From assembly GCA_964386525.1 (NCBI GenBank), contig CAYLSO010000258.1, positions 1 through 47,535 on the forward strand: DNA of 47,535 nt. The letters run 5' to 3'. The DNA comes from CAYLSO01 sp964386525 (GTDB lineage Bacteria > Eisenbacteria > RBG-16-71-46 > DASYSL01). The notes below the pieces were generated by a model. It worked only from the letters and a program-made list of their open reading frames with translations. It was not told the origin of the DNA and made no database searches. Positions within the stretch are counted from its first letter, which is position 1; each line of letters starts with the position of its first letter. The position numbers and the translations under genes were made by a program. Shown one piece after another: positions 7,844 through 16,872 of the stretch.

Positions 7844-8620
7844 CTACAACCCCATGATGTGGTACCCGGCGTCCACGAAGAGGATCTCGCCGGTCACCCC
7901 GCTGGCCATGTCGGAGAGCAGGAACAGCGCCGCCGAGCCGACCTCCTCCTTGGTGATGTTGCGCTTCAGGGGCGCCCGCTCCGCGTGGTGGTGCTGCATG
8001 CCGACGAAGCCGTGGATGCCACGCGCCGCCAGGGTGCTCACCGGCCCCGCCGAGATGGCGTTGACGCGGATCTTCCTCGGCCCCAGCTCGAAGGCCAGCT
8101 GCCGCACGCTCTGCTCGAGCACCGCCTTGGCGCTGCCCATGACGTTGTAGTTCGGCACCGCGCGCTCGGCCGCCAGGTAGGTGAGCGTCAGGATGCTGGC
8201 CCCGTGCCTGTGGAGCAGCGGCAGCATGTGGTTGGTGACGTTGAGCAACGAGAAGGCACTGACGTCGAGGGTGGCCATGAAGCCGTCGCGCGAGGTGGCC
8301 ACGAACTTGCCCTCGAGGTCCTCCTTGCGCGCCCAGGCGACGCCGTGCACGAGGATCTCGAGCGACCCCCAGGTGCGCTCCAGCTTGCGGTGCAGCGCGT
8401 GCACCGTGCGGTCGTGGGTGACGTCGCACTCGGCGGTGATCGCCCCGGGCAGATGCAGGGCCAGCTCCTCGACGGCGGGACGCAGGCGGTCGTTGGCGTA
8501 GGTCAGGCAGATCCGGGCGCCGGCCTCGTGCAGGGCCCGGGCGATGGCCCACGACAGGCTGCGATGGTTGGCCACGCCCATGACGAGGGCGTGCCGGTAG
8601 CTGAGATCGACGGCGTACAT
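7844..8620 (-). CDS. fabI: Enoyl-[acyl-carrier-protein] reductase, FabI type
   Basis: This NAD(P)H-dependent reductase performs the last step of each fatty-acid elongation cycle. It has 258 residues, the usual FabI length. The catalytic pair is Tyr158 and Lys165 (YNVMGSAK, the Y-x6-K spacing that separates FabI from ordinary SDRs), with the preceding conserved Tyr148. The N-terminal cofactor loop GVANHRSLSWAIA and the IRVNAISAGP stretch also fit FabI. Start is ATG 8620 behind GGAGGGAGG. One uncommon point is His in ANHRS, where many FabI have Asn or Lys. It is encoded alone, convergent with the acyl-CoA dehydrogenase. Confidence 0.93.
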   Translation of the reverse strand: MYAVDLSYRHALVMGVANHRSLSWAIARALHEAGARICLTYANDRLRPAVEELALHLPGAITAECDVTHDRTVHALHRKLERTWGSLEILVHGVAWARKEDLEGKFVATSRDGFMATLDVSAFSLLNVTNHMLPLLHRHGASILTLTYLAAERAVPNYNVMGSAKAVLEQSVRQLAFELGPRKIRVNAISAGPVSTLAARGIHGFVGMQHHHAERAPLKRNITKEEVGSAALFLLSDMASGVTGEILFVDAGYHIMGL

Positions 8621-8708
8621 GCGTCCTCCCTCCGTGACGGAACGCTGGAATATACGGCCGGCGGGAGACGCCGTTCAAGTGCCGCGCGGGCCGTCGGGCG
8701 GGCCGGGC

Positions 8709-10883
<2,175 letters not shown>

Positions 10884-10963
10884 GCGCGCACCTCCCGGGA
10901 GCATGTTGCGACGGATGGAGCCGCCAGGCAAGAGTGGTTCGCGGCGCGCCGCAACGACAGCCC

Positions 10964-10993
10964 CCCGGGGGGACGGCCGCGCCGCCCCCCGGG
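10964..10993 (-). terminator. Hairpin after the heme-barrel gene
   Basis: CCCGGGGGG (10964-10972) pairs perfectly with CCCCCCGGG (10985-10993), with a short inner stem in the loop. It sits ten bases past the stop of the 11004-12206 gene and before the kinase start, so it probably ends the peroxidase-barrel operon. No T-run. Confidence 0.45.
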
Positions 10994-11003
10994 ACCCCGA
11001 CGA

Positions 11004-12206
11004 TCAGAAGGCGAAGTCGACCCGCGCCGTGACGAAGGACTCGACGGCGTCGTCGGTGGCCGTCACGTCGGCCAGCTTCCGGTGCGAGTACTCGAGGTGC
11101 AGCGCCACGTTGTCCACCGCGTAGTACCGCCCGCCCGCCGTCCAGCGCGTGATGTCGCGGCCGTCCACGTCCGGGGCCTGGACCAGGTCGAAGCGCGCGA
11201 AGCCTACGAGATTGACGGCCGGCAGCACGCTCAGCTCGGCGAAGCCGCCGGAATAGGTGACGGCATCCACGGCGCCCCACAGGTTCTGGTCGTCGCGCGA
11301 CCACAGGTACTGGAGCGCCAGGTTAACGTGGGCGGCGTTGAGGCTGGCGTCCACCCCGGCACGGTAGAACGGCTCCAGCGAGGTCGGACCCCCGAGCTCA
11401 TCGGCCGGACGCGCCCGGCCGAGGTAGCCCACCAGGCCGAGGCGCTGGCCGGCCGTCTGCCCCTCGCCCGGCCCCACCACGTACGCGGCACGGGCGTAGA
11501 CGTCGGAGGGCGTGTCGTACGGGCGGTTGGTCTCCGACCCGGTGACCACGCCGGCCGCATACTGGAAGCGGTTGCGCCCGTAGCCGGCCGCCTCGACTCC
11601 GCTGCGCGTCTCGGAGAGCAGCGGACCGGCCGGGAACGAGTAGTCGTAGACCTCGTACGGGGCCACGCCCAGCTGGCGCTTGACGCTGAACGGCACGAAG
11701 GCGGGCTCGAAGCGTCCGGCGCGCAGGTTCAGCCACGAGCCGGCCAGACCGCTGAACACCACGCTGGCCATCTCCAGCGCCCCGTCCTGCGGCGCCACCC
11801 CGCGCGCTTCGCCGATCTGCGGCAGGTAGACCATGAAGTAGCCGATCTTGGGGCCCAGCATCCCGGCCGAGAGCAGGTCGAGGCCGTTGAGCCGGAAGTC
11901 GCTCTCGCAGCCGCCGCCGGCGGCGTCGTTGCGGTCGGCCCCCGTGTAGCCGACGCTGGTCCTGAGGGCCACCGGCGCGGGCGATTGCAGCACCGTCTTC
12001 TCCTCGCTCTCGCGGCCCGGCAACCGGTAGCCGTTCATCCGGTAGCGGGCGCCGAAATCGTTGAGCCGGGGCATGTTCGAGTGGCACATGGTGCACTGGA
12101 AGCCGTACTTGCGGGCGAAGACGGGGACGGCCGCGGCGCGGCCCGGCCACGCGGCCGCGAGGATCCCGGCCAGCGCCAGAAGCGTCCAGAGGCTACGGGC
12201 TCTCAT
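11004..12206 (-). CDS. Outer-membrane beta-barrel protein with N-terminal heme c site
   Basis: This 400-residue protein has a signal peptide at 1-26 and then one heme-binding motif, C38-TMC-H42, in the context ARKYGFQCTMCHSNMPRLNDFG. The rest reads as alternating beta-strands with aromatic girdles (VNLALQYLWSRDD, RWTAGGRYYAVDNVALHLEYSHRKL) and a terminal strand ending VTARVDFAF; a C-terminal Phe is typical of barrels inserted by BamA. This looks like a porin with a cytochrome-like plug, as seen near extracellular electron-transfer or cytochrome genes. Its ATG overlaps the stop of the upstream peroxidase gene (ATGA), so the two are translationally coupled. Start has GGGAGG upstream. Substrate or electron partner cannot be read. 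Confidence 0.8.
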   Translation of the reverse strand: MRARSLWTLLALAGILAAAWPGRAAAVPVFARKYGFQCTMCHSNMPRLNDFGARYRMNGYRLPGRESEEKTVLQSPAPVALRTSVGYTGADRNDAAGGGCESDFRLNGLDLLSAGMLGPKIGYFMVYLPQIGEARGVAPQDGALEMASVVFSGLAGSWLNLRAGRFEPAFVPFSVKRQLGVAPYEVYDYSFPAGPLLSETRSGVEAAGYGRNRFQYAAGVVTGSETNRPYDTPSDVYARAAYVVGPGEGQTAGQRLGLVGYLGRARPADELGGPTSLEPFYRAGVDASLNAAHVNLALQYLWSRDDQNLWGAVDAVTYSGGFAELSVLPAVNLVGFARFDLVQAPDVDGRDITRWTAGGRYYAVDNVALHLEYSHRKLADVTATDDAVESFVTARVDFAF

Positions 12207-13252
12207 CGCAGGCCTCCCTTCGCGTCGGCTTGCGGATCCGGCCCCTCCGGGAACTTCGGCACCTCCACCTTGGGCACCGGGCCGGTGAGCGCATCGAGGA
12301 ACGCGACCAGGTCGGCTTTCTCCCGCCGCGTCAGCGCCAGCGGCAGCACCAGCCGGTCGAGCCGCGGGTTCGGCACGCCGCCCCGGTCGTAGACGTCGAT
12401 GACGTCCATCAGGGTCTTCGCGGAGCCGTCGTGCAGGTAGGGCGGGGTCTGCGCCACGTTGCGCAGGCCCGGCGTCTTGAAGCGGCCCTGGTCGGCCGGG
12501 TCCTTGGTGTGGTCGTAGCGGCCGAGATCGGGCTTCTCCTTGTCCATCCCCACGCCGAGGTTGCGGAAGGACTGGTCGGAGAAGGCCGGGCCGCTGTGGC
12601 ATGGGGTGCAGTGGCCCTTGCCGTTGAACACGCGCAGGCCGCGCTCCGCCGCCGGACTCATGGCGCCGCGCTCCCCCATCAGGTAGCGGTCGTACGGCGA
12701 CGGCCCCGAGACGATCGTGCGCTCGAAGGCGGCGATGGCCTTGGCGATGCCGTCGGTGTTGGCGTCCGTGCCGAAGACCTGCTGGAACTGTTCGCGGTAG
12801 CCGGGGATGGCGTTGAGCTTGTTCACCACGTTCTCGTGGGTCTCGCCCATCTCGATGGGATTGTGGATCGGCCCCAGGGCCTGCCCCTCGAGCGAGGCCT
12901 CGCGGCCGTCCCAGAACTGGAAGCGCATGTAGGCGGAGTTGATGATGGTCCCCGAGTTGCGCCCGCCGACCTGCCCCTTGATGCCGGTGTCGATCGGGTG
13001 GGGGTTGGCCCATCCGGTGCGCGGGTCGTGGCAGGTGGCGCAGCTGATCGTGTTGTCCGCCGACAGCCGGGTATCGAAGTAGAGCTGCGCCCCGAGGCGG
13101 ACCTTGGCGTCGGTCTGCGGGTTGTCGGCGGGGACGGGCACGGGCGGGAGCGGCCCGTTCTCCAGGAACTGTCCTGCGGCCCAGACGGTCGGCTGGCCCA
13201 GCCACCAGCACAGGCCGAGCGCCGCCAGGGCTGCCAGTGCGATCCTCATCAT
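12203..13252 (-). CDS. Diheme cytochrome c peroxidase (CcpA/MauG family)
   Basis: The 349-residue exported protein has a signal peptide at about 1-26 and two heme sites, C71-H75 (CATCH) and C215-H219 (CTPCH), spaced as in bacterial diheme peroxidases. Family stretches include LYFDTRLSADNTISCATCHDP, the FWDGREASLEGQA stretch and KTPGLRNVAQTPPYLHDGS. Known members reduce hydrogen peroxide to water with electrons from small cytochromes in the periplasm; MauG-like members instead oxidise proteins, so function is not certain. Two adjacent ATGs (13252 and 13249) follow AAGGAGG; the first is used. The stop overlaps the start of the heme-barrel gene. Confidence 0.92.
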   Translation of the reverse strand: MMRIALAALAALGLCWWLGQPTVWAAGQFLENGPLPPVPVPADNPQTDAKVRLGAQLYFDTRLSADNTISCATCHDPRTGWANPHPIDTGIKGQVGGRNSGTIINSAYMRFQFWDGREASLEGQALGPIHNPIEMGETHENVVNKLNAIPGYREQFQQVFGTDANTDGIAKAIAAFERTIVSGPSPYDRYLMGERGAMSPAAERGLRVFNGKGHCTPCHSGPAFSDQSFRNLGVGMDKEKPDLGRYDHTKDPADQGRFKTPGLRNVAQTPPYLHDGSAKTLMDVIDVYDRGGVPNPRLDRLVLPLALTRREKADLVAFLDALTGPVPKVEVPKFPEGPDPQADAKGGLR

Positions 13253-13513
13253 CCGAACCTCCTTGCTACGGACGGTACCTCCTGACTCAGGATCGTCAGG
13301 CGCTCATCCGGGCCGCTGCGAAGATCGGTCCTTCGCCTGCCGGCCCCGCGCTGCGGCCGGCGCGTACCCGCACACAAGGGGAACTGGCGGCAGCATCGCG
13401 CCGCTCGGCAGGGAACGCAAGCGCGGCGACCGGCGGACCGGTCCGGGCCCGCGGCGGCAGCGCTGACTCCACTCCCGCGCACCCGTGGGAGCCGCGCGAA
13501 GCGAAGTTATTTA

Positions 13514-13543
13514 TTGCATTCCTCCGGCGCGGACGCGTATACA
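13514..13543 (+). promoter_or_regulatory. Sigma-70-type promoter for the histone-like gene
   Basis: TTGCAT (13514-13519) and TATACA (13538-13543) are separated by 18 bases in a conspicuously AT-rich patch of the otherwise GC-rich gap 13253-13732. The remainder of that gap shows no gene on either strand. The leader to the ATG would be about 180 bases. Confidence 0.55.
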
Positions 13544-13732
13544 AGATTGTGGCTGACGTGTGGCCCTGGACGGTGTCGTGAAGATGCCGCCGCCGGGCGC
13601 GCAGCGTCGCCGGTTTCCAAGGGGACTCGGCCTTCTGTCATGTCACCAACGGTCTGATCACCGCCCGGTCCCGCTGCCCCCGCCCGGACACGGAACCCGT
13701 CCGGAGCCTTGGCTCAAACAAAGGAGTCTGCC

Positions 13733-14041
13733 ATGAAGAGGACCACGAAGAGGCGCGTCAAGCGCGTGGTGCGTAAAGTGAAGCGCGCCAAGAAGGTAGC
13801 TCGCAAGAAGGCCGTCAAGCGCGTCATCCGCAAGCGCGCGGTCAAGAAGGCCGTCCGCCGTCGCGTCGCCAAGAAGGCCGTCCGCCGCCGCGTCGTCAAG
13901 AAGGCGCTCGTCAAGCGCGCCATCAAGAAGGCGCTCGTCAAGCGCGCCATCAAGAAGGCCGTGGTGAAGAAGGCCATCCGCCGCGGGGCGAAGCCGCCGG
14001 CTTGGCCGCCGATGCTCGGTGGTCCGGAGGGCGGGATCTAG
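13733..14041 (+). CDS. Histone H1-like, Lys/Arg-rich nonapeptide-repeat protein
   Basis: This 102-residue protein has 46 Lys or Arg residues and only one acidic residue (Glu99). Residues 38-82 are five tandem nine-residue repeats of the type KKAVRRRVA / KKALVKRAI; the earlier part (6-37) is a looser version. Such alanine/lysine-rich helices resemble bacterial Hc1-like and H1-C-terminal proteins that bind and compact DNA, so a nucleoid role is likely but inferred. The last 17 residues differ completely (KPPAWPPMLGGPEGGI), a Pro/Trp/Gly tail of unknown use. ATG 13733 follows AAAGGAG; a TTG eight codons upstream is less likely. Its stop shares the bases CTAG with the stop of the decayed gene on the other strand. 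Confidence 0.85.
   Translation: MKRTTKRRVKRVVRKVKRAKKVARKKAVKRVIRKRAVKKAVRRRVAKKAVRRRVVKKALVKRAIKKALVKRAIKKAVVKKAIRRGAKPPAWPPMLGGPEGGI
13844..13978 (+). repeat. Five 27-bp tandem repeats coding for nonapeptides
   Basis: The DNA behind residues 38-82 of the histone-like protein is a 27-bp period repeated five times. Units three and four are an exact duplication (13901-13927 and 13928-13954). The identity at DNA level implies recent duplication and possible copy-number change. Confidence 0.85.
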
Positions 14042-15475
14042 CTCCGACTCACCTCCGGGCCCGGAGGTCCGAGGCGACAGACCGAGGGGCGGCCGGTGCG
14101 GCCGCCCCTCTGTGTTTGCGGACCCCGCTCGCCGAGCGCCGGCGGCGGCTGCGGGCGCAGCCAGACCGAGGTTCGCACCTCTGCCCCCGGCACTCCGGCG
14201 GTGGAGAGCCGCACGAAGTAGACGCCGGACGGAGCCGGCGACCCATCCTCCGCCCTCCCGTCCCAGGTCACGCTGTACTGCCCCGGGGCGCACACCCGGT
14301 CCGCCAGCCGGCGGACGGCCCGGCCCGACACGTCGAGCAGGCTCAGTTGCACGCGACCCGCCCGCCCCGCCTTCTCCCCCACCGTGAAGGCGACCGTCGC
14401 CGTGCCCCACGCCGGGTTCGGCCAGGCCGGGGCCAGGCTCGCGCGGGCCGCCGGCGCGGGCCCGACCGGGGTGCCAGGCGCGCGCAGCTCGCAGTTGGCG
14501 ACGTAGAACAGACTCACGAACCCACCCGAGGTATTCCAGTCCCAGCCCCCGAACGGCCCGCTCCCTGGCGGCACGCGCACCATGCAGTTGTCCGGGAAGA
14601 ACGACGGCACCCGCATCCAGCCCAGCTGGTCCACCCGCACCAGCCCCTCGGAGCGCGGCTCGTAGAGGTCCAGCCGGCTATCGGCGTCGAGCTGGAAGCC
14701 GATCTCGCCGTTGAGACCCTGGTAGACGGAGTGCGCGTGGGCCGGCTCGATCGGATCCTGGACCCCACTCGGGAACAAGGGGCGGATGAAGTATCCATCG
14801 GAGAGCATCCAGCCGCCGATGTCCACGGTGACCGGACGCGGATTGTAGAACTGGACGGCGGTGTGCCGCGGGTCGTACGCGTAGACCCCGTTGATGCGCA
14901 CGCTGCTGCCCAGATCGGGGGCGGCGGTCACGGGCGTGTTGGAGGCGTTCGGTGTCGGCCGGCCGATGTCGAAATCGGCGGCGTCGTTGCCGATGTCGTC
15001 GCCGTCCGGGGAGCGGCCGCCCGACATGGCGGTGGTGTCGTACTCCGTGGCCAGGGCACCTTTACCCTCCACGCCCTGCCGCCCGAGGACCTCCGATCCG
15101 AAGGGAAGTGGCTGCAACAGGGGGCAGGAGACGGGGGCGCCTCCGAGATTCCCGCAGCCCACCTCGTCGACCACCGCGCCCGTGCTGTCGCGCAGCACGA
15201 TCACGCCACCGCGATCGGCCAGAAAGTCCTCCCCGATCAGCGCCGCGGCATCGGGGTCGAGCACCTGCGGCCCGCCCAAGCAGGTCGGACAGAAGGGCAG
15301 GAACTCGTTCGCGACGGCCAAGAACCCGTGCCCGGGGATCGGGTCCCGGCGGCGAACGTGTGGGTACGGACGAGGGTGGGCGCGTGCACCGCAAGCGTCC
15401 AGCCGGACAGATCGATCGCCCCCACGGTGGTGTTGAGCAGCTCGATGAACTCATCCCGGCACCCGGCCCGATCCG
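14038..15475 (-). pseudogene. Decayed lamin-tail/FlgD secreted-protein gene (5' truncated, frameshifted)
   Basis: The reverse strand carries a relative of the 28296-30293 protein: lamin-tail remnant (DEFIELLN, AIDLSGWTLAV, ANEFLPFC), a shared central domain (LSDGYFIRPLF, VYQGLNGEI, GWDWNTSGGF) and an FlgD-like end (SGVYFVRL, EVRTSVWLR). Three lesions are visible. First, no start codon or signal peptide exists; the reading begins right after the cold-shock gene's terminator. Second, a one-base loss near 15346 moves GWTLAV...TFAAG and DPIPGHGFLAVANEF into different frames. Third, the stop expected after VWLR is absent, and the frame runs about 40 codons through the histone gene's terminator to 14038. 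Probably a relic; an assembly error could explain only the frameshift. Confidence 0.75.
14084..14117 (+). terminator. Intrinsic terminator of the histone-like gene
   Basis: GAGGGGCGGCC (14084-14094) pairs perfectly with GGCCGCCCCTC (14100-14110) around a five-base loop and is followed by TGTGTTT. It starts 43 bases after the stop. An 18-base perfect palindrome (ACCTCCGGG/CCCGGAGGT) lies just before it at 14051-14068. Confidence 0.75.
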
Positions 15476-15515
15476 CATCAAAAGGCAGGGGCGGCGCCCC
15501 GAAGGGCGCCGCCCC
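15476..15515 (-). terminator. Intrinsic terminator of the cold-shock gene
   Basis: On the minus strand a 12-bp perfect stem (GGGGCGGCGCCC / GGGCGCCGCCCC) closes a UUCG tetraloop (15488-15515) and is followed by TGCCTTTTG. It begins 28 bases after the cold-shock stop codon. This is a textbook intrinsic terminator. Confidence 0.9.
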
Positions 15516-15543
15516 GATCGCGGGAAACGGATCTCCGAGCGAC

Positions 15544-15744
15544 CTAGACCTTGCGAACGTTCGCCGCCTGCAGCCCCTTCGGGCCTCGCGTCACGTCGAA
15601 CTCCAGCGCCTCACCCTCGGCGAGCGTCTTGAAACCCTCGCCCTGGATGGCCGAGAAGTGCACGAACACGTCCTCGCCGTCCTCCTGCGAGATGAAGCCA
15701 AAGCCCTTCGCCTCGTTGAACCATTTCACCGTACCACGTGCCAC
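15544..15744 (-). CDS. Cold-shock domain protein (CspA family)
   Basis: This single OB-fold RNA chaperone has 66 residues, the normal CspA length. The RNP1 motif is KGFGFIS and RNP2 is VFVHFSAI; KWFNEAKGFGF and the end GLQAANVRKV are also typical. It binds single-stranded RNA/DNA and prevents secondary structure, mainly at low temperature or during growth changes. GTG 15744 is chosen because AAGGAG lies six bases upstream and the protein then aligns end to end with the family. A long leader with a 10-bp stem precedes it, and a strong terminator follows. Confidence 0.95.
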   Translation of the reverse strand: MARGTVKWFNEAKGFGFISQEDGEDVFVHFSAIQGEGFKTLAEGEALEFDVTRGPKGLQAANVRKV

Positions 15745-15855
15745 GGAATGCTCCTTGTAGGCGGGCGGTCTGCCCGCGTGCTTTGCCGCCATATGCCGCG
15801 GCGGCGGCGCCCGGTCACTGTGACCGATTCTCCGTTCGAGCGGCGCCGATTGACG

Positions 15856-15955
15856 CAACGCCGCCGGGGGTGTCCCTGGCGGCGTTGATCGCGTATCGCA
15901 CATCCGCAGCGACCGAAGACCGGTCCACTATGCGCCTTCCCCGGCCGCGATGCAA
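15856..15955 (-). promoter_or_regulatory. Candidate cold-shock promoter and structured leader
   Basis: On the minus strand TTGCAT (15950-15955) and CATAGT (15927-15932) are 17 bases apart, predicting a leader of roughly 170 bases, long leaders being usual for csp genes. Within it CAACGCCGCC and GGCGGCGTTG (15856-15865 and 15878-15887) form a 10-bp stem. A temperature-responsive leader is plausible but untested. The remaining 15956-16038 holds no gene. Confidence 0.4.
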
Positions 15956-16038
15956 GGGCCTTCCCCGCGGCCCCCGGGGCGCCGGGGGGGGGCGCCCGCC
16001 GGCGCTCCGCCCGCCACCGGCGGCCAGCCCGGCCGGGG

Positions 16039-16872
16039 CTACTCCTCCACCCCCATCTTGTCTTCCTCCACCTCGGCGGCCCGGGGCTCGTCCATCTCCA
16101 CCTCCCCCTTGGCGCGGTGCCCGGGGTCGCGGCGATAGATGACTCCGAGCATGATGTTCGGGGTCTGGGTCATGCGCACCGCCGCCAGCAGGTCGGACGG
16201 GTCGTGGTCGGGCGGGATCAGCTCGCAGCGCTCGTAGAGCAGCTTCGCGTAGGCCGGCGTTTGGTAGGTCACGCACGCCGCCAGCACGTGCACGAAGGCG
16301 AAGCCCGGATAGGCGATGGCCTCGCGGAAGATCTCGCGCATGTGCGGCAGGTTGCCGGCGTGGGTGCGGGCCACGAAGCCGCAGCCGGTGCCGAGCATGA
16401 ACAGGACGGGCTTCAGCGGCCGCTCGTCCTCCCCCGCCAGCCCGCGCTCGTGCTTGAACTCCGGGTCGGTGGTGGGCGAGGCCTGCCCCTTGGTCAGCCC
16501 GTAGATGCCGTTGTCGAGGACGGCGTACATCATGTCGAGGTTGCGCCGCGCGGCGTGCGGGATGTGGCCGACCCCGATCGAGAAGCCGTCGCCGTCTCCC
16601 CCCACGATCACGGTCGTCATGTCGGGCTTGGCCGCCTTGATGCCGGTCGCGATCGGCAGGGCGCGCCCGTGGACCGAGTTGAAGGCGTAGGAGTTGGTGT
16701 AGCCCGGCAGCCGGCTCGAGCAGCCGATGCCCGAGATCATCGCCAGCTTCTCCGGCGGCACCTGGAGGTCGGCCAGCGCCTGGGTGAGCCCCTTGAGCAC
16801 GCCGTAGTCGCCGCAGCCGGAACACCACACCGGCTTCAGGGTGGAACGGAAGTCCTTCGCGGATACGGTCAT
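16039..16872 (-). CDS. korB: 2-oxoacid:ferredoxin oxidoreductase, beta (TPP-binding) subunit
   Basis: The 277-residue beta subunit binds thiamine diphosphate and a [4Fe-4S] cluster. It carries CSGCGDYG near residue 18-25, GIGCSSR, the TPP/Mg signature GGDGDGFSIG with DNGIYGLTKGQ downstream, and a late Cys in AACVTYQTPAY. With KorA it would oxidatively decarboxylate 2-oxoglutarate or a related 2-oxoacid to acyl-CoA, reducing ferredoxin. The ATG at 16872 has GGAAGGAG upstream and overlaps the korA stop by four bases. It is the last gene of the apbE-rnf-kor operon. The choice between 2-oxoglutarate and another 2-oxoacid is not settled by sequence. Confidence 0.92.
   Translation of the reverse strand: MTVSAKDFRSTLKPVWCSGCGDYGVLKGLTQALADLQVPPEKLAMISGIGCSSRLPGYTNSYAFNSVHGRALPIATGIKAAKPDMTTVIVGGDGDGFSIGVGHIPHAARRNLDMMYAVLDNGIYGLTKGQASPTTDPEFKHERGLAGEDERPLKPVLFMLGTGCGFVARTHAGNLPHMREIFREAIAYPGFAFVHVLAACVTYQTPAYAKLLYERCELIPPDHDPSDLLAAVRMTQTPNIMLGVIYRRDPGHRAKGEVEMDEPRAAEVEEDKMGVEE

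Noticed and set aside
13253..13500. Short frames on both strands upstream of the histone-like gene
   Set aside because: No ribosome site, no domain and no coding-like composition; they are GC-driven open frames.
13844..13978. CRISPR-like array
   Set aside because: The repeats are contiguous 27-bp coding units without spacers, in frame with the histone-like protein.
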